DNA of 64,000 nt from Bryoerythrophyllum caledonicum. Taxonomy: Eukaryota; Streptophyta; Bryopsida; Pottiales; Pottiaceae. How positions within the stretch are numbered: the first letter of the stretch is position 1; every line of letters begins with the position of its first letter. The translations under genes and the position numbers were made by a program. Where the stretch lies: the NCBI GenBank assembly GCA_963971425.1, contig OZ020518.1, forward strand, positions 6,551,989 to 6,615,988. Direction: 5' to 3'. Below, piece after piece: positions 11,830 to 23,835 of the stretch. Under the pieces are notes generated by a model. That model did no database searches. It was not told where the DNA came from and worked only from the letters and a program-made list of their open reading frames with translations.

Positions 11830-12290
11830 AATCTAGGGTTTTCGGCGCCCGCAGTGTTCCATTCTTTTCCACATAGTGTCTCGGTCAACATCTTGCGTAC
11901 TCTCTGCCCTCGTTTGTCAATGCTGCTCCGCCATGCGTGTGACCGGCTCGTTGCGATTCAGCCCTTTATGCGGATTAGGGTTTTCAGTGTGTTTAGGGTT
12001 TAGATCTGCAGTTACTTTGTTCAAATCTGGTTTACGCTTAACCGCTTGGATTTAGGGTTTCAGGTGTTTCTGTAGAACCTAAACATGTAACACTATCCTC
12101 TCGTCTTCGACGTTCGTTCCAAGTAGACTTTAAGGTCTCTAATCAGACAAGGAAGTATTGGAAGTCAGTTATAGGGTTTAGGGTGGCTTCTCTGCCACAT
12201 ATTTGTCACCGACATGCCTCCGTAACTCGTGAGTGAAACACCCAAGATGGATGAATTTGATGTGCAGGTTTTAGGGTGTATTGAATGGTA
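11830..12290 (+). promoter_or_regulatory. Telo-box-rich subterminal promoter of the MURA-type gene
   Basis: TAGGGTTT or TTAGGGTTT words occur near 11834, 11977, 11993, 12051 and 12173. Telo-boxes occur in plant promoters active in dividing cells. The opposite MULE end has the same kind of motifs (see 34790-35440). Confidence 0.4.
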
Positions 12291-15200
12291 TGTTCAACAT
12301 CCTCCTACACGGTCCTTTGCGATGAAGGATCTCACTTGGGCGCTGAATTACAGAGCACGACGTGGAAAATTTGCTCGCAGTCAGGTGATCCAATAGTGTT
12401 ACATCCCAACAATGCGTGTCCGGGACTTCCTTAATGGGATGCAATGTGGGAAGGATGGAACTCAATGTCTGTTCCGAGAGACAAAGGAGAACCACAAGCG
12501 ACCCGAAGAGGCGAGGCAAGGACCTCAAACGGCGCTAGATTTCGCAAGGTTAGTACTCCGAGTCCTCTCTTTTTTGCCCAACAATCACCTTCCTCTTTCC
12601 CTTGTCCAGTCATGACTAATTCAACTATGGTTTTCGGTAGATGGCATTGCGAATACGGCCCGGAAGATCATTCTGGAATTGTCAAAAAAATAACTGCAGA
12701 TCTTCTGCCCAGAGAGAGGAAGAAGCTGACCACTGTCAAAATAGCCGCAGAAGAGGGTACAAGTATGAAGTTGCATGTTAAATGACAAGCCGCATCAAAG
12801 AGGAAAGCGCCACAAAAATTTCAGCCAAAGCCATTTATTCCACTTGATTTGAATGAAAATCCTGAAGTCGAGGTTGAGGTCGAGGTCGTCCCTACGAAGC
12901 CGGTGTGCAAGAGAGCCCCCTGGAAGAAGACTGCAACCTTGGCAAATCATGCCGAATGTCCCCAGGTCTCTGATTCGGATGGAGGCCTTCTCTCTACGGC
13001 TACCCAGTGTCTCGAGGTCCTTAATTTTGATGGAGGCCTTCTTTCTTCAGGTCCAAACGTAGTGACCCAACAACTCTCTCCGAAAGTGGGCTGCATACGA
13101 GCCCCACACAATAATGGGATTGGAGCTGAAATTCTTTGTCACTATACAGAAACTGTGGATATGGGTATTGATCTCAGTTTCACTCCTGCTTATTCCCCTA
13201 CTTATTTGGTTGCCCAGTGTTACCATACTGTAGCAAACTCAGTTAATGGAAATGCATGTCCCTCCTGCAATAAAGACCCGGTCAGAAAATCCAAGCCAAC
13301 TTGTAAACGTGGTCCGAGAAAGAAAAAGATCCCAGGTTTGAATGAAACCCCTGTGTCACAGATCTTCCCCATCAAACGTTCCCCGAGGAAGTATGTGCGG
13401 AAGACTACGAGGAAACAAAACTCTACGAAGAAAGGCGACTCTCCAGTCCAAGGTATGGGCCCCTTACGCACTGCTCTTTGTAAAAATGCAATTGAGCATG
13501 ATACACATGTTGAGAGCGTCAAACTATTAAGTAGTCAGTCTCCTACTTTTCTCCTAGATCAGGGTACGGTTAGTGCAAGTATTTTGGCTACTATGGGGGG
13601 GTGTGGTACTAGTCCCAAAACTAATGTGGAGTGTAACAGTGTTACAGAGTCTTCTCAAGTGTCACTACAATCGTTTTGCGACCAGGTAGACATTACCGGG
13701 TCTAAAACAAACAACCCTAGCAATGTTAGTGCGGGGAGTGTTGTGTCAGATGTGAACACAGTAGGTCCAATAGTGGTAAAGCACAAAGATTCTAGGAAAA
13801 AAAGGGCTCTCAATAAAGCGAGGGTGTATTGCTCGCTTTACCGTAAAGACTCTTTTACACGCACCTCACATTACAGAGGTGTGTGCATGAATCCCGACAT
13901 GTGAACAAGGACGGGCTAGTGGTTCATGGAGGATTTCGATTTCGTGACCGTGGAGCCTTCTCTGCCCATCTATCTCCAGTTATAAAGAACTTTGTGGATG
14001 ACTTTCTGCGTGAGAATTATATTGTACAACAGATAATGAAGAAACACCTGAGACTCTTGCGGAAGTCGGAGGCTGATGGTAAGGTTATTACTCGAGACCT
14101 GCTTCTCACTCCAAAAGACATTCGGAATATCTCACAAAAGCTGGCTAGGGAGACTTGGATGTTGCATCCTAATGATGCTCAAAGTGTACGAATGTGGGTT
14201 CAGAAGAACCCTGATAAGGTATTTCACTACACCGAGACAAACCTTGCAAAACTTGTACAAGTGCAAGGCCAGTTGACCACTGACAATATCTCGTTTACCA
14301 TTGGGATCCAGACCAAGTGGCAAAGAGAGATGATGGCAAAGTACGGACATGGAGGTGGAATCTCCATTGACGCCACTTTTGGAACCAACGACAAGAAGGT
14401 AGTTGTTGTGTCTTGTCAATTCTTAAATACCCTCTCCAACTTTGGACAAAGTGGATGTGTGTGGTTGTCTGTAGAATAGAGTTATAATTATATTTGATAC
14501 TAACCAGGAGGGACTTGTGACACTATTTGTTGTTGTGTAGTTCCCTTTGTACACTGTTATGGTGTTCGATGAGTGGCACCAGGGCATACCAATTGCTTGG
14601 ATCCTGACATCCCAATGCACTGAAGATGACCTTACTCCGTGGATGGAAGCTCTAAACCGTCGAGTGAAACAAGAAATGCCGGATTGGAAACCGTCAGCTT
14701 GTATTGTGGATTGTGCCCAGGGAGAGATCAATGCACTTATGTAAGTTCTTTCCAACATCTTCTGTTTATTATCAATGTAATGGTGATACTATTCCTTAAT
14801 CTTCTGGTACTACATATATCAATTTGAATGGCATTGTAACTCTTGTTTATTTTATAGAACATGTAACCTATGTAACAATAATATCCGAATATGAAATAGG
14901 AGTTTGTGCTTTTCGCAGAAAAATTTGGCCTGACACTCCAATCTTCCTACGCCTTTGGCATGTTCGGCGTGCTTAGCAGAAACATTCTTGCTACAAGATA
15001 AACGACCCTCTGCGGAGAGGTGAGGTTCTTCGAGAATTAGGACTTATGATGTATGACAAGAGCTCGCCGTCTGGCAATGAATCAAAGACTTGGGCAAAAG
15101 ATAGGATTGAGAAACTCAGTAAACAATATCCTAAAGAGGGGGAATTTTGGAAATACATGGAGAAGCAGTGGTTGGGTAAGGTACATATGTGGGTTGTAGG

Positions 15201-16092
15201 TTATCGGAACTTACCTTACGCAGGACAAGACACAAACACAACCATTGAAGGGTATCATGGATTCCTGAAGGCTATTCTAAAGTCGGAGAGGTGTCGCATG
15301 ATTGGACGACGTGTGGATTGGAGCATCACTGCTCTTACTGAAGACGTTCACGATTATTTCTGGTACAAAGGGCTGCGTAAAAAAAAGGGTTTTCAGGATA
15401 ACAAGAAAATGCAGGACTTGACTGTCTCCGCGTTGATGAAGGCGCGTGACATTCCAGATTCGGATGTGACACTGCATGTAATGCCAGGGGACTGCGCCCT
15501 GGTTACTTCAGCGCGTCACCGACATATTCAATATGTGGTTCATAATCCCGGTGAAGAATGGGCAAGTTGCAATTGTGTTTGGACACAACGAGGAAACATT
15601 TGCAAGCATGTTCTAAAGGTTCTTTTGATAATGCCGCCAGATATTGTTGAGGGCACCATTGCCCGTGTCTGCGGTAGACAGGCAGGGAACGTGTTAGGAG
15701 GCATGAGGCAGTTGCTAAGTCCTACAAGGGTTCAACTCGGGCCAAAGGTGGAGGATATCTCAATTTCAACTCTACACCAAACTCCAACTCGGAAGACCGT
15801 TCTTACAAAAGACGTTGCAGAAACTCTGCGAAATCTTATGATTGACTTGCGAGATGAAATTTCTGGGTAGCCTGTCCTCATGGACCACCTTCTAGCGGAT
15901 CTAAACCAGGTAATAGGACAAATCCGAGCTTTAAAGGTAGAACTTCGTTCTGGAACATTGCATCTGTTTGCGGCGTCACCAGTGTTACGGACAGTTGATG
16001 ATGGACGAGGTTTTAGCCTTCTCAGAGGTAAAGACTTCTTAGAACGGGGGAGAAAGTCTGCTGCAAGACAGTTGAGAATGGTTGGTTGCTGA
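12247..16092 (+). pseudogene. MURA-type MULE transposase, decayed (DDE plus SWIM zinc finger)
   Basis: Exons run 12247-12548, 12641 to ~13890, ~13890-14398, 14541-14740 and 14919-16092, with GT-AG introns and consistent phases. Catalytic D motifs are visible in SIDATFGTN (~14368) and IVDCAQGE (~14707). The probable E is in NTTIEGYHGFLK (~15240). A SWIM-type CNC...ICKH zinc finger lies at ~15571-15610. Lesions: in-frame TAG 12394, TGA 12783, a frameshift near 13883-13904, TAG 14974 (at the Trp normally found after WHVRRA) and TAG 15868. After the last stop the same frame continues to KDFLERGRKSAARQL and a stop at 16092. The ORF would otherwise exceed 1000 residues. Nuclear transposase of Mutator elements by family knowledge. 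Confidence 0.9.
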
Positions 16093-16480
16093 CTATAATT
16101 TTCTATACCGTATTATAGATGCGTTAAAGAAGTTATGATGTACCTAAAGAGTTTGCAGTCATTGTGCTGCAAGCGTTAAAAGAACTTAAATTTGTGATCC
16201 GCCATCTTCTGTTCCGGTGTCGTGGTATGCGTTGTTTCCATTTATAGTGTTACAGACCCTTTAGAATACAAGCACACTTGCTCAATTTTTAAGCAACAAC
16301 ATAAGCAAATCCAGGTGAAACCTTAGATACAATCAGTGGCACTTTCATTGGACCGTGAAGTACGATTTACCAAGATATTTATCTATTTACAATGGAGATC
16401 CCGAATAATCAGTGTCACAATCACTACAATCTTCATCATGATGCTTTCTTATCATTTTTAGCTTATAATCCTCTGTTGTA
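16093..16480. other. Probable 3' region of the MURA-type gene
   Basis: No gene seen; AT-rich spacer between the transposase and the small ORF at 16481. Confidence 0.4.
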
Positions 16481-16954
16481 ATGCCTTCACCATCTTACGT
16501 GCAATTCATCTGCCATTCTCTCTCTACTACTCCTCACGTCATTCTCTGTCAGCATCGTATGGAGTCATTTTCTGCCGTATTGGTGATTGTTGCGTCGTTG
16601 ATAATAGTCACAATGGCGTTATCAGCTTCATTGGTAGTTCCTCAGTTGTTGGCTCGTCTTTTGAGGTCCAATCTTGACATGAATGATGTTCCAACACCTA
16701 AAGAGGCACATTTCTCTCCAGAACGCAGAACCGGGGAGATGACTTCTCTCGCCGTGTCAATGTCGTTGGACGCAGATCCGACCTGGCCTATTCGAGGCAT
16801 AACCCTGGTACATCCATGTCACGAAGACGCCCTTGACTGTGCTTCTCCTACCCAACAATGGAGCATTGACAATGTCCAGAGCATATGGAACGAATTTTAT
16901 AAAGGCCAATGCGAAGAACAACTCGACAATTTGAGCAATTACAATCCTAGGTAG
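16481..16954 (+). CDS. Hypothetical 157-residue ORF with one membrane segment, inside the MULE
   Basis: An uninterrupted frame in an otherwise damaged element. Residues ~31-55 (SAVLVIVASLIIVTMALSASLVV) form a strong single membrane segment. The C-terminal half is polar and mildly acidic, with no motif I recognise. It lies between the convergent transposase and Ulp1-type genes on the transposase strand and stops six bases before the MITE's first base. It could be a small captured gene fragment, part of a longer spliced gene, or chance. A second ATG (residue 27, MESFSAV) could be the true start. Confidence 0.35.
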   Translation: MPSPSYVQFICHSLSTTPHVILCQHRMESFSAVLVIVASLIIVTMALSASLVVPQLLARLLRSNLDMNDVPTPKEAHFSPERRTGEMTSLAVSMSLDADPTWPIRGITLVHPCHEDALDCASPTQQWSIDNVQSIWNEFYKGQCEEQLDNLSNYNPR

Positions 16955-16960
16955 GACTTA

Positions 16961-17498
16961 GGGCCGCTTCACACTATGCCCAAGTTAGGAGGCCGACCGT
17001 CAAAATGAGTGGCCAAACTATGGCAAGAGGCCAAACTTTTTTGCCAAAAAAATACATTAAATAATATAGATTGAAGGTTTGGCCGGTCGTGGTGTGAAGC
17101 CCCAAAGGCCAAGTCCAAAGTCCAAACCCCATATCATTACGCCAAAAAAAATCAGCCCAAAAAAATCAGCCAATCAAAATCAGCCAAAAAAATCAGCCTA
17201 AAAGTTCGGTCTCTTTCATCTAACGGTCTAGATCTTGTCACTTTTTGATTATTCTAATATAAAAAATCGACGGACTCTCGATTGTAGTTTGGGTCGAGCA
17301 AAATGGGCGACCCAAGTTTTGCTCGAGAGGCCGTCGCTTTGGCGCCAAAACTACCCAAAAGTGTTGCCATGTAGGACGACGGCCTTTGGAGTTTGGGCAC
17401 AAGTGTGAAGGCCCAAAATCCGGACTTTGGCCATTCTAACAATCTCATTGGTGGAAATCGACGGCCTCTCGACTTGGCCACCAAGTGTGATGCGGCCC
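16961..17498. mobile_element. Harbinger-type MITE (TTA target duplication) inside the MULE
   Basis: 538 bases, ends GGGCCGCTTCACAC and (complement) GGGCCGCATCACAC, flanked by TTA at 16958-16960 and 17499-17501. GGG ends with TTA duplications are typical of PIF/Harbinger. Internal inverted words near 17085-17100 (GTGTGAAGCCCC) and 17411-17425 (GTGTGAAGGCCC) suggest a smaller copy nested or fused inside. It shares the 12-mer GCCTCTCGACTT near its right end with the Harbinger element at 55583-58992. Non-coding. Confidence 0.82.
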
Positions 17499-18176
17499 TT
17501 AGTGTCACTGATGTTTTAACCTAGTGTCACTAATGCTTTGACATAGTATTGTGTGCGAATTGACTTAGTGTCATGCACAAATTTATAAAGCATTTATGTC
17601 TTCAAGTTTGTATTGAGAAGCACTATAGGATGGATACCTTAACTATAGGATGTCCATGTAGGTGCATATGATATCAAGTACTCGTTGCCCCATTTGTGAG
17701 CTACGTATATAAATCATAATGTATACTATATATAATCTACAATTTCCATATCATTTTTTGTAACCTGGTCCTCGTAATGGATTGTATATATTGTTTAGCC
17801 AAGGATGTGTTTAGCATCTACTTTATTTATATATGCATAATTGAATTATACATCGGGTTGCTACTACGAAAACACTATTGCCTAAAACTGTGAGTTTGTA
17901 TGTATTGTGCTTGTAAACTAAAAATCATGATAACAAATCATTATGATATTAATAAAATAAACGCTAAGATGGCCTAAAGTATGTGTAAATCTTGTAAATA
18001 GGAAAGTAGCACATAATAACTGAATGAAAAATAAATACATCAATAAATAAACCACAAGGGATGCAATGGTTATATTATATATTGAATGTTGGTCCCTATA
18101 TCCCAAAAAATTGGGGCATGTGATGATAATTAATTTTAAGAACCGTAAATAAAACATACATAGTACTCTATAGTAA

Positions 18177-18384
18177 CCCCTAAGGGATTAAAGGAAAAAT
18201 ATTAATCCTTTAAGATTCAAATGTTCCAGGAGAGGGCCTTTTGACCAATTCGATAAGTTCTTCAATATCAAGTTTGATATGACTGCTTCGGGAAAAAATC
18301 ATCAAGTATAAGTCTTTGGTATTGGGATTTTGAATGGTAATTTTAGAATGTGATTTTTAAAACCATAGTCGTGGTCCTTAGGGG
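18177..18384. mobile_element. TTAA-type miniature element P9
   Basis: 208 bases bounded by CCCCTAAGGGATTAAAGG and GTGGTCCTTAGGGG, followed by TTAA (18385-18388) and preceded by GTAA. It has the same end words as the family at 5-10 kb, in the spacer of the MULE. Confidence 0.6.
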
Positions 18385-18427
18385 TTAAAGTTGTTTCAAA
18401 TGCTATAATCTTCTAACTAATTACAAT

Positions 18428-18533
18428 CGACACTTTTTCTTCTTATTCTTCTTATTCTTCCTCTTCTGCTTATTCTTCTTCTTCTTCCTTTAGTACTTCT
18501 TCTCCTCCTTCTCCTCTTCTATGTTTTGCCTCC
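18428..18533 (+). repeat. Pyrimidine (TTC)n tract
   Basis: About 100 bases of almost pure C/T with TTCTTCTTA-type units; a simple sequence repeat. Confidence 0.75.
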
Positions 18534-19220
18534 TTTTTTACCCTTTTTCCCTTTATTTTTTCTTCCCTATTTAAAATTTTTATTTTTTTTACTCCTCCCA
18601 GTATAATCTCCTTTCTTGTTTTAATAAAAAAACAACATATGTTCTTAAGGTAATTTGGAATAAAGTTAGAAGTGCAAATAAATTATTACATGTGAGTGTT
18701 TCATACTAGCTTTACTAATGGTTGTTTTAATGTGTATTATTCAAAAACGTAGTCCTTGTGATGCCTAAGATTGCAATACAAGTGTAATGGGCATCCATTG
18801 TTTGCATAAAGGATCCGTGACATCCAAACTTTACAAGTACTCCCATTCAAACACTGATATGAAGTAATTGTAATATGTCAACGCTAGCACATAGAAAACT
18901 GAATTTATGAGCATCGTCCGTTGTTTTTTTGTGACAGAGGTTTCCTAGGTGATAGTCGGATGTAGTTCACTAGTTTCATGATACAATTACTCACACTGAA
19001 ACTGTACATCACCGCAATGGATACACAATATCCCGAGAATATATACAAGCTAAACCTACATTTTGCAACCATTACACTGTCATCAAGCTTGTCACCTTGG
19101 CCGTCCAGTCTACAAAGCCTTTTGAGATGCACGAGTGCAGGGCTTCTTCGGAAGAGAAGGTGGTGCTCCATCTATCAACAACATGTCGTCCTCAACTCGT
19201 GATGCATTAGGAGTCCGAAG

Positions 19221-21786
19221 CTAACAAAAAGGGGCTCGGTATCTGACATCTCTACGTTTTGGGTTTAACTCCTTTGCCAGAAGCACCAATATTTCTTTGT
19301 TCATCTCCTTTGCAGTGTGTTTTAAATACTCCACGTACAACTACACTTCTTTTGTAGATGCTCTGTTACCTCGAAACTGTAGTGTCACACAGTGCAAAGT
19401 CAATACGTTGTAAGAACAAAAATATAATGTCACAAGTCCAGCCAACCAAATTGAGATCATAAAATCAAATTACGAAATGATAACATATAGATTACCTTTA
19501 GGTATAACATGATGTTGCGAATGCATAGATGACCACACTCGTTGACTCCAAGTTGTTGAAACACCTCAATGGGTAGGACATTGTCCACTTGATACTCTTC
19601 TATTCCTCTGAGACACTACCAGGCCGAGCATAGCCACCTAACGAGTTCTCCATGCCTTCCTCTGGGAAAATGCACTACGTCGGAGCAGGAGTCTAAGTGA
19701 AACACTCGTTGAGGTTGCAAGACCAACACGGACCAGTGTCCATCGCTAACCCATGGAACAATCAATTCCTTCACTTTGTGAACCTGCACTCCTTGAGGGG
19801 AATGTTAATTGACAAAACATCCCATTCTCATGTAAAAATAGAATCCTGAGTACTAAAATTAAGGGGGGAGGTTTCTTTCATTGAACGCGGTGATGAAGTA
19901 GCCTTCCTCGAACAATTTGGGATTCACTGACTGCAATGAACACGGATGGAAGATGAGATCATTTGGTTATTTTTAAAACAAATGTCGGATCGGTAAATAA
20001 CAAGCAAGAAGAAGGAACTCAATGTTATAGAATAAACAAATCATTACTAAAATTTGGGATAAAAGACAATTAACAAACGGACTTACTGTCGTGGCTCCAT
20101 GGTAGGGGGGTAGCTTGGCAAAAACCCCCTCATTGGCTGATAGAACGCGCCAAAGTGGACACCAATTCCACAGGATTTTTTCTCGAAGCATCGCATTTTT
20201 CTCTCGAAACTCGATCCAAGCCCTCTGTACCATTGCATACTTTCATCCTTCTTTCTCTGCATGTAGCCCTTGCTCTCTTCTTTGAACCGGGAATAATCAA
20301 ATGTCCATTGCAAATATGCACACAACTGATCGAGCTCAGGGTAAGGTTCATTTGCACATCTACTGGCCACAAGCTGGTCCATGGACGCCGAAATGTCTTC
20401 CCGAATTCCTTTAAGGTCGTTCGCCAAGTTCTTGTCAAACTGTGGAAGGTTGTCCAACACTCTGGTTAGCACATACTAACGTAAAATCCACGTTTCCAAC
20501 GTAATGTTATGTAGAAGTAGTTCTAAAACCCAAAATCCAAAACAATGAAGCCGTTGTTCACCTTTTTTTATGTCCACCACCAAAGACACTCCATGAGTTT
20601 CTCTTGGAACTCTCAAGTTGGAAAAGACTCCTCCCAAGCACAACGGAATGCTTCACCACTACTGTGATCCAAAGACCACAGCAGTCTTACAGACTCTTGA
20701 AATGCCATCAAGTGAAATAGTCCCGGCATCTTTGGCTTCTCCGGCGTAGAGGGGGGTGATATAGCACTCATCATGTCATCTGCCTTTCTCTGTGCTCATG
20801 CTACATGAATCCTCTCCTGGCATTGCAATACTTCTTGTCGAGCATTAAATTGTCCTTCCATGTGAGGGTTAAACCTAAACGGCTTTGGAGACCCTTTGCC
20901 CTCTGCCCAGTACTGTAGCAGCTGGACGTTAGCCTCCCAGTTCTTATCCCACACCGGCATCCGTGACACAACCTCGTCTAATCCACCCTCGTCATTATCT
21001 AGCGACTCTAAATCTGGGCTCGCAAGATTCTTGCGAGGTGACATAGCATCCATCACTGGCTCCACGTCAGGGTCGCTTTGATCACCCAGGGTCAGAGTAG
21101 TCTCATGGTCCGTAGTATTTAAGGGATCCCTTGATCTGTTAGCCGTGGTTACAACAATAGCCGTTCCAATAACTGCAGTCGCCACTTGTTGATCCTATTG
21201 AGGTTGTACGGAGCCCAGAAGAGAGGTAGATGTTAGTCAAATCATATACAACTCCTCTAACGCCCATGTTGGGCCCTCTCCAATTAGTAATTGCAAGTAT
21301 CCTCTAATATCATCTAGAACATACTACAAAGCTTGTTGTAGTAACTTACCGAGGAGTTCGTCTTTGAGGGAAGTTTGAGTTGCCTTCCCAATTTTGTCTC
21401 TGTTGACGCCATCCTCAAGATACGGAGTCTTTGTTGCACAATCCCTTGTGCATGACCCGCCTTTGGTACAGTCTCCAATTCAGGTCCAACCAGTGTTATA
21501 GGGACCGCCTGGGAAGGCATTGACACCAAAGATGTTGGTGCAGGCTGTGTCACACCATGCATGAAAGCCGGCCCTAAAGGTTCTGGATGAGAATCCAGAA
21601 CGATCTTATCACGCCCCCGTTTTCTCTTACCATTTTGGTTGACGCCAGAACTTGGATCAACATGTTGACCACCATCGTTGCACAATACGTGTCCCGCAGG
21701 CTTGTTCGGCTCCCTCCTTTGTCGCTCTTGTTGGTTTGTGCGAGGGACCACTGCTGTAACCTTCATTGATGCTCGTCCACTCTCAC
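19221..21786 (-). pseudogene. 3' half of the MULE minus-strand gene, with Ulp1-type cysteine protease domain
   Basis: Recognisable exons: ~21766-21350, ~21185-20630, ~20472-20087, ~19936-19860, 19783-19496 and 19340-19221. The 19783-19496 exon (96 codons) has Ulp1/C48 protease motifs: His in DGHWSVLV (codon 16), Asp in FHLDS (31), Gln in FQQLGV (77) and Cys in NECGHLC (83), with Gln-Cys spacing as in Ulp1. Ulp1 proteases cut SUMO-like proteins. Damage: TAG at 19616-19618 lies between the Asp and Cys, TGA at 20796-20798 interrupts an otherwise open exon, and a frame change precedes the protease exon (~19790-19840). The 5' half lies beyond the CACTA element, and the frame is continuous across the insertion point. 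Confidence 0.8.
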
Positions 21787-21789
21787 GCG
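21787..21789 (+). repeat. CACTA target duplication GCG, left copy (right copy 33671-33673)
   Basis: The three bases outside each CACTA end are GCG. Confidence 0.85.
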
Positions 21790-21807
21790 CACTATAAGAA
21801 AACCCTG

Positions 21808-22020
21808 TTTTTTCTGATGTCTAAATTAGACATCTTGAAGATTTTTGGATGTCTTCGTGTCTTAGATGATGTCTTAGAGGACATCCCGATGTCTTGGATG
21901 TCTAATAAGATCAGTTGGAATTGGCGAGGCATGGAGACGGGGATGTCTGCCAGATGTTTGTCGAGACGTCAGAGTTTTTTAGATGTCTTACGAAACATCT
22001 CCGATGACATCAAATTGCCA
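21808..22020. repeat. Left subterminal GATGTCT repeats of the CACTA element
   Basis: About ten GATGTCT or AGACATC words in both orientations within 210 bases of the left end, including inverted pairs such as GATGTCTAAATTAGACATC. Subterminal repeats of this kind bind TNPA-type protein in En/Spm. Binding here is inferred. Confidence 0.75.
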
Positions 22021-22761
22021 CGCTGGCAAGGGATTTTGGTCCAACGAGGTCAAAACGTGTAAAAGTTACTGGTATGCGAGGTAAAAAGCATTTCTACTGT
22101 TCTAAAAGTAGCTTAATGGCAGCGGTTTTCAAGAGTGAAAAAAAAAGACATCACACTTTTCAAAAGTGTTTATTTTTTTCCTATTAAAATTTTTATTTTG
22201 TAACATGGCAATATTGGAAATATTAAATTCAGAATATTCTCACTGATTTGTCATTGGTCCAGTTTTTGAATAATATAAAAATATAATTTTATATTTTAGT
22301 AAAAATATAATAAGTAATTTTTTAATATATTTAAGTAAATTATGATATTAAAATAATGTATTTAAATAAAAATATTATTCTTTATTAATATAAAATTATT
22401 AAAATAATTAAATAATATTATATAAATAATTAAATATCAATAAAATATTATTGGTGACAAAAAATAGATTTTCAAAGTATAAGTAATTTCATTGATATTT
22501 AATCCTCAAAATACACATGGACATACATGAAAAAGGTAATTTACAGCGCTTTCGTTGTTGGCAAGAAAAACTCCACGTCGGACGACTTGACAAGTCATAC
22601 TACATCTAGGCGGATGTCTCTGTGGACATCCGGCTTACTATGACTACAGTAACGCATAAACCTCACCGTAGACATCCACTGGGATGTCCGTAAAAATGTC
22701 CTGCACGACATCCTACTATACGTCCTTTACCCCAAAGCGGCAGTACCAACTTCTTCTGTTA
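22021..22761. other. Non-coding left arm of the CACTA element
   Basis: Very AT-rich from ~22140 to 22480 (mostly A/T words), then a second GATGTCT cluster at ~22600-22715, just downstream of the transposase stop. No gene seen. Confidence 0.55.
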
Positions 22762-23691
22762 CTACTCATCCTGCATTTTACCATCACTGTCTGAATTTGT
22801 TGTGGCTGTAACATAGGACCCTCCAGTCGGCGCCGGTCTCTGAATAGGCTCTATCTCCAAGATCTGCGGTTGTAAGCCTTGGAAGTTCGCGTCGTCACCA
22901 ATTGCGATTCCATTCGCCACAAGTTGCCGATGATGTAATGTTGTACGCCGACCGCGGACGTCTGTTCGGCAGATGATCTTCCATCCGCGTCTTGTCGGGT
23001 CATCGGAGAAAAAAACTTGTTGACAGTGCAAGGGGAATGCAAATGAATCCGGATGCACTCTATTGTCGATGTGGTTGAAGTTTGCCATGCTGAATCCGTA
23101 CTTGTCACGCTCAATACTCGGCACTCGCACGTCCGGTGAGGCTCTTACCCATTCGCATAGCAAAACCGTGGTGCAGTGATTACGGTAATCCAGCTCCACT
23201 ATCTCCTGGATATATCCCACATGCTCTGCGGTATGCTCAATGGGCCTCCCATTGCGAATCCCCCAACGCAACTGCTGTGTATAAGTGGCCACTACACATG
23301 AGTCTCGAGTAACAAGGCCCGCCTCCGACGTCCGCACCCGCAAATGCATCCCGAATGCATTCATATGCCGATGAGAGGTTGCGAACCGCTCCGGAGGACA
23401 GGAATAATGTACGACGTCCTCGTCAAGACGATCACCGGCCGCTTCTGCTTGCAGCACTCGTGCCTTTAGCCAATCTGCAAAGCATGGCAGATCCCTCAGC
23501 TCGGGGGGGTACGTCACAGGTCTAGAGGATCGATGACGTCTTGACTGTACTCGAAATGCTTCTCGCTCTTCCCATCGGCGTCCCTTCGCAATGATGTATT
23601 CCCTGTGCACCACTCCCACCTCTGTTATTAGACTATTCAATTCCATGCTTAACACACACAACACATGTGTCAACTGCTGAAATGTCCTCGA

Positions 23692-23835
23692 AGATGTCTG
23701 TATAGACATCCTAGCGTCCGTGCTAACAACGCCTACTACATCTACATTGACGTTTGCAAGACATTTCTAAGGACTCATGAATGTTAGAAGGGATGTCCTA
23801 CTAGACATCTTCCTTGACATCCATGTCTATCAGAC
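23692..23835. repeat. GATGTCT/AGACATC cluster in TNPD intron 3
   Basis: Seven or so words in both orientations inside the intron 23648-23929. Confidence 0.7.

Larger units (their letters stand above)
17502..19220. other. Gene-free MULE interior, with a TTAA-type miniature and a pyrimidine tract
   Basis: No coding frame. A 208-base TTAA-family miniature is at 18177-18384 and a TTC-rich tract at 18428-18533, each listed separately. The remainder is AT-rich and unrecognised. Confidence 0.5.

Noticed and set aside
17918-18157. Hydrophobic 79-codon ORF
   Set aside because: AT-rich DNA gives Phe/Ile/Leu-rich chance frames; no other support.
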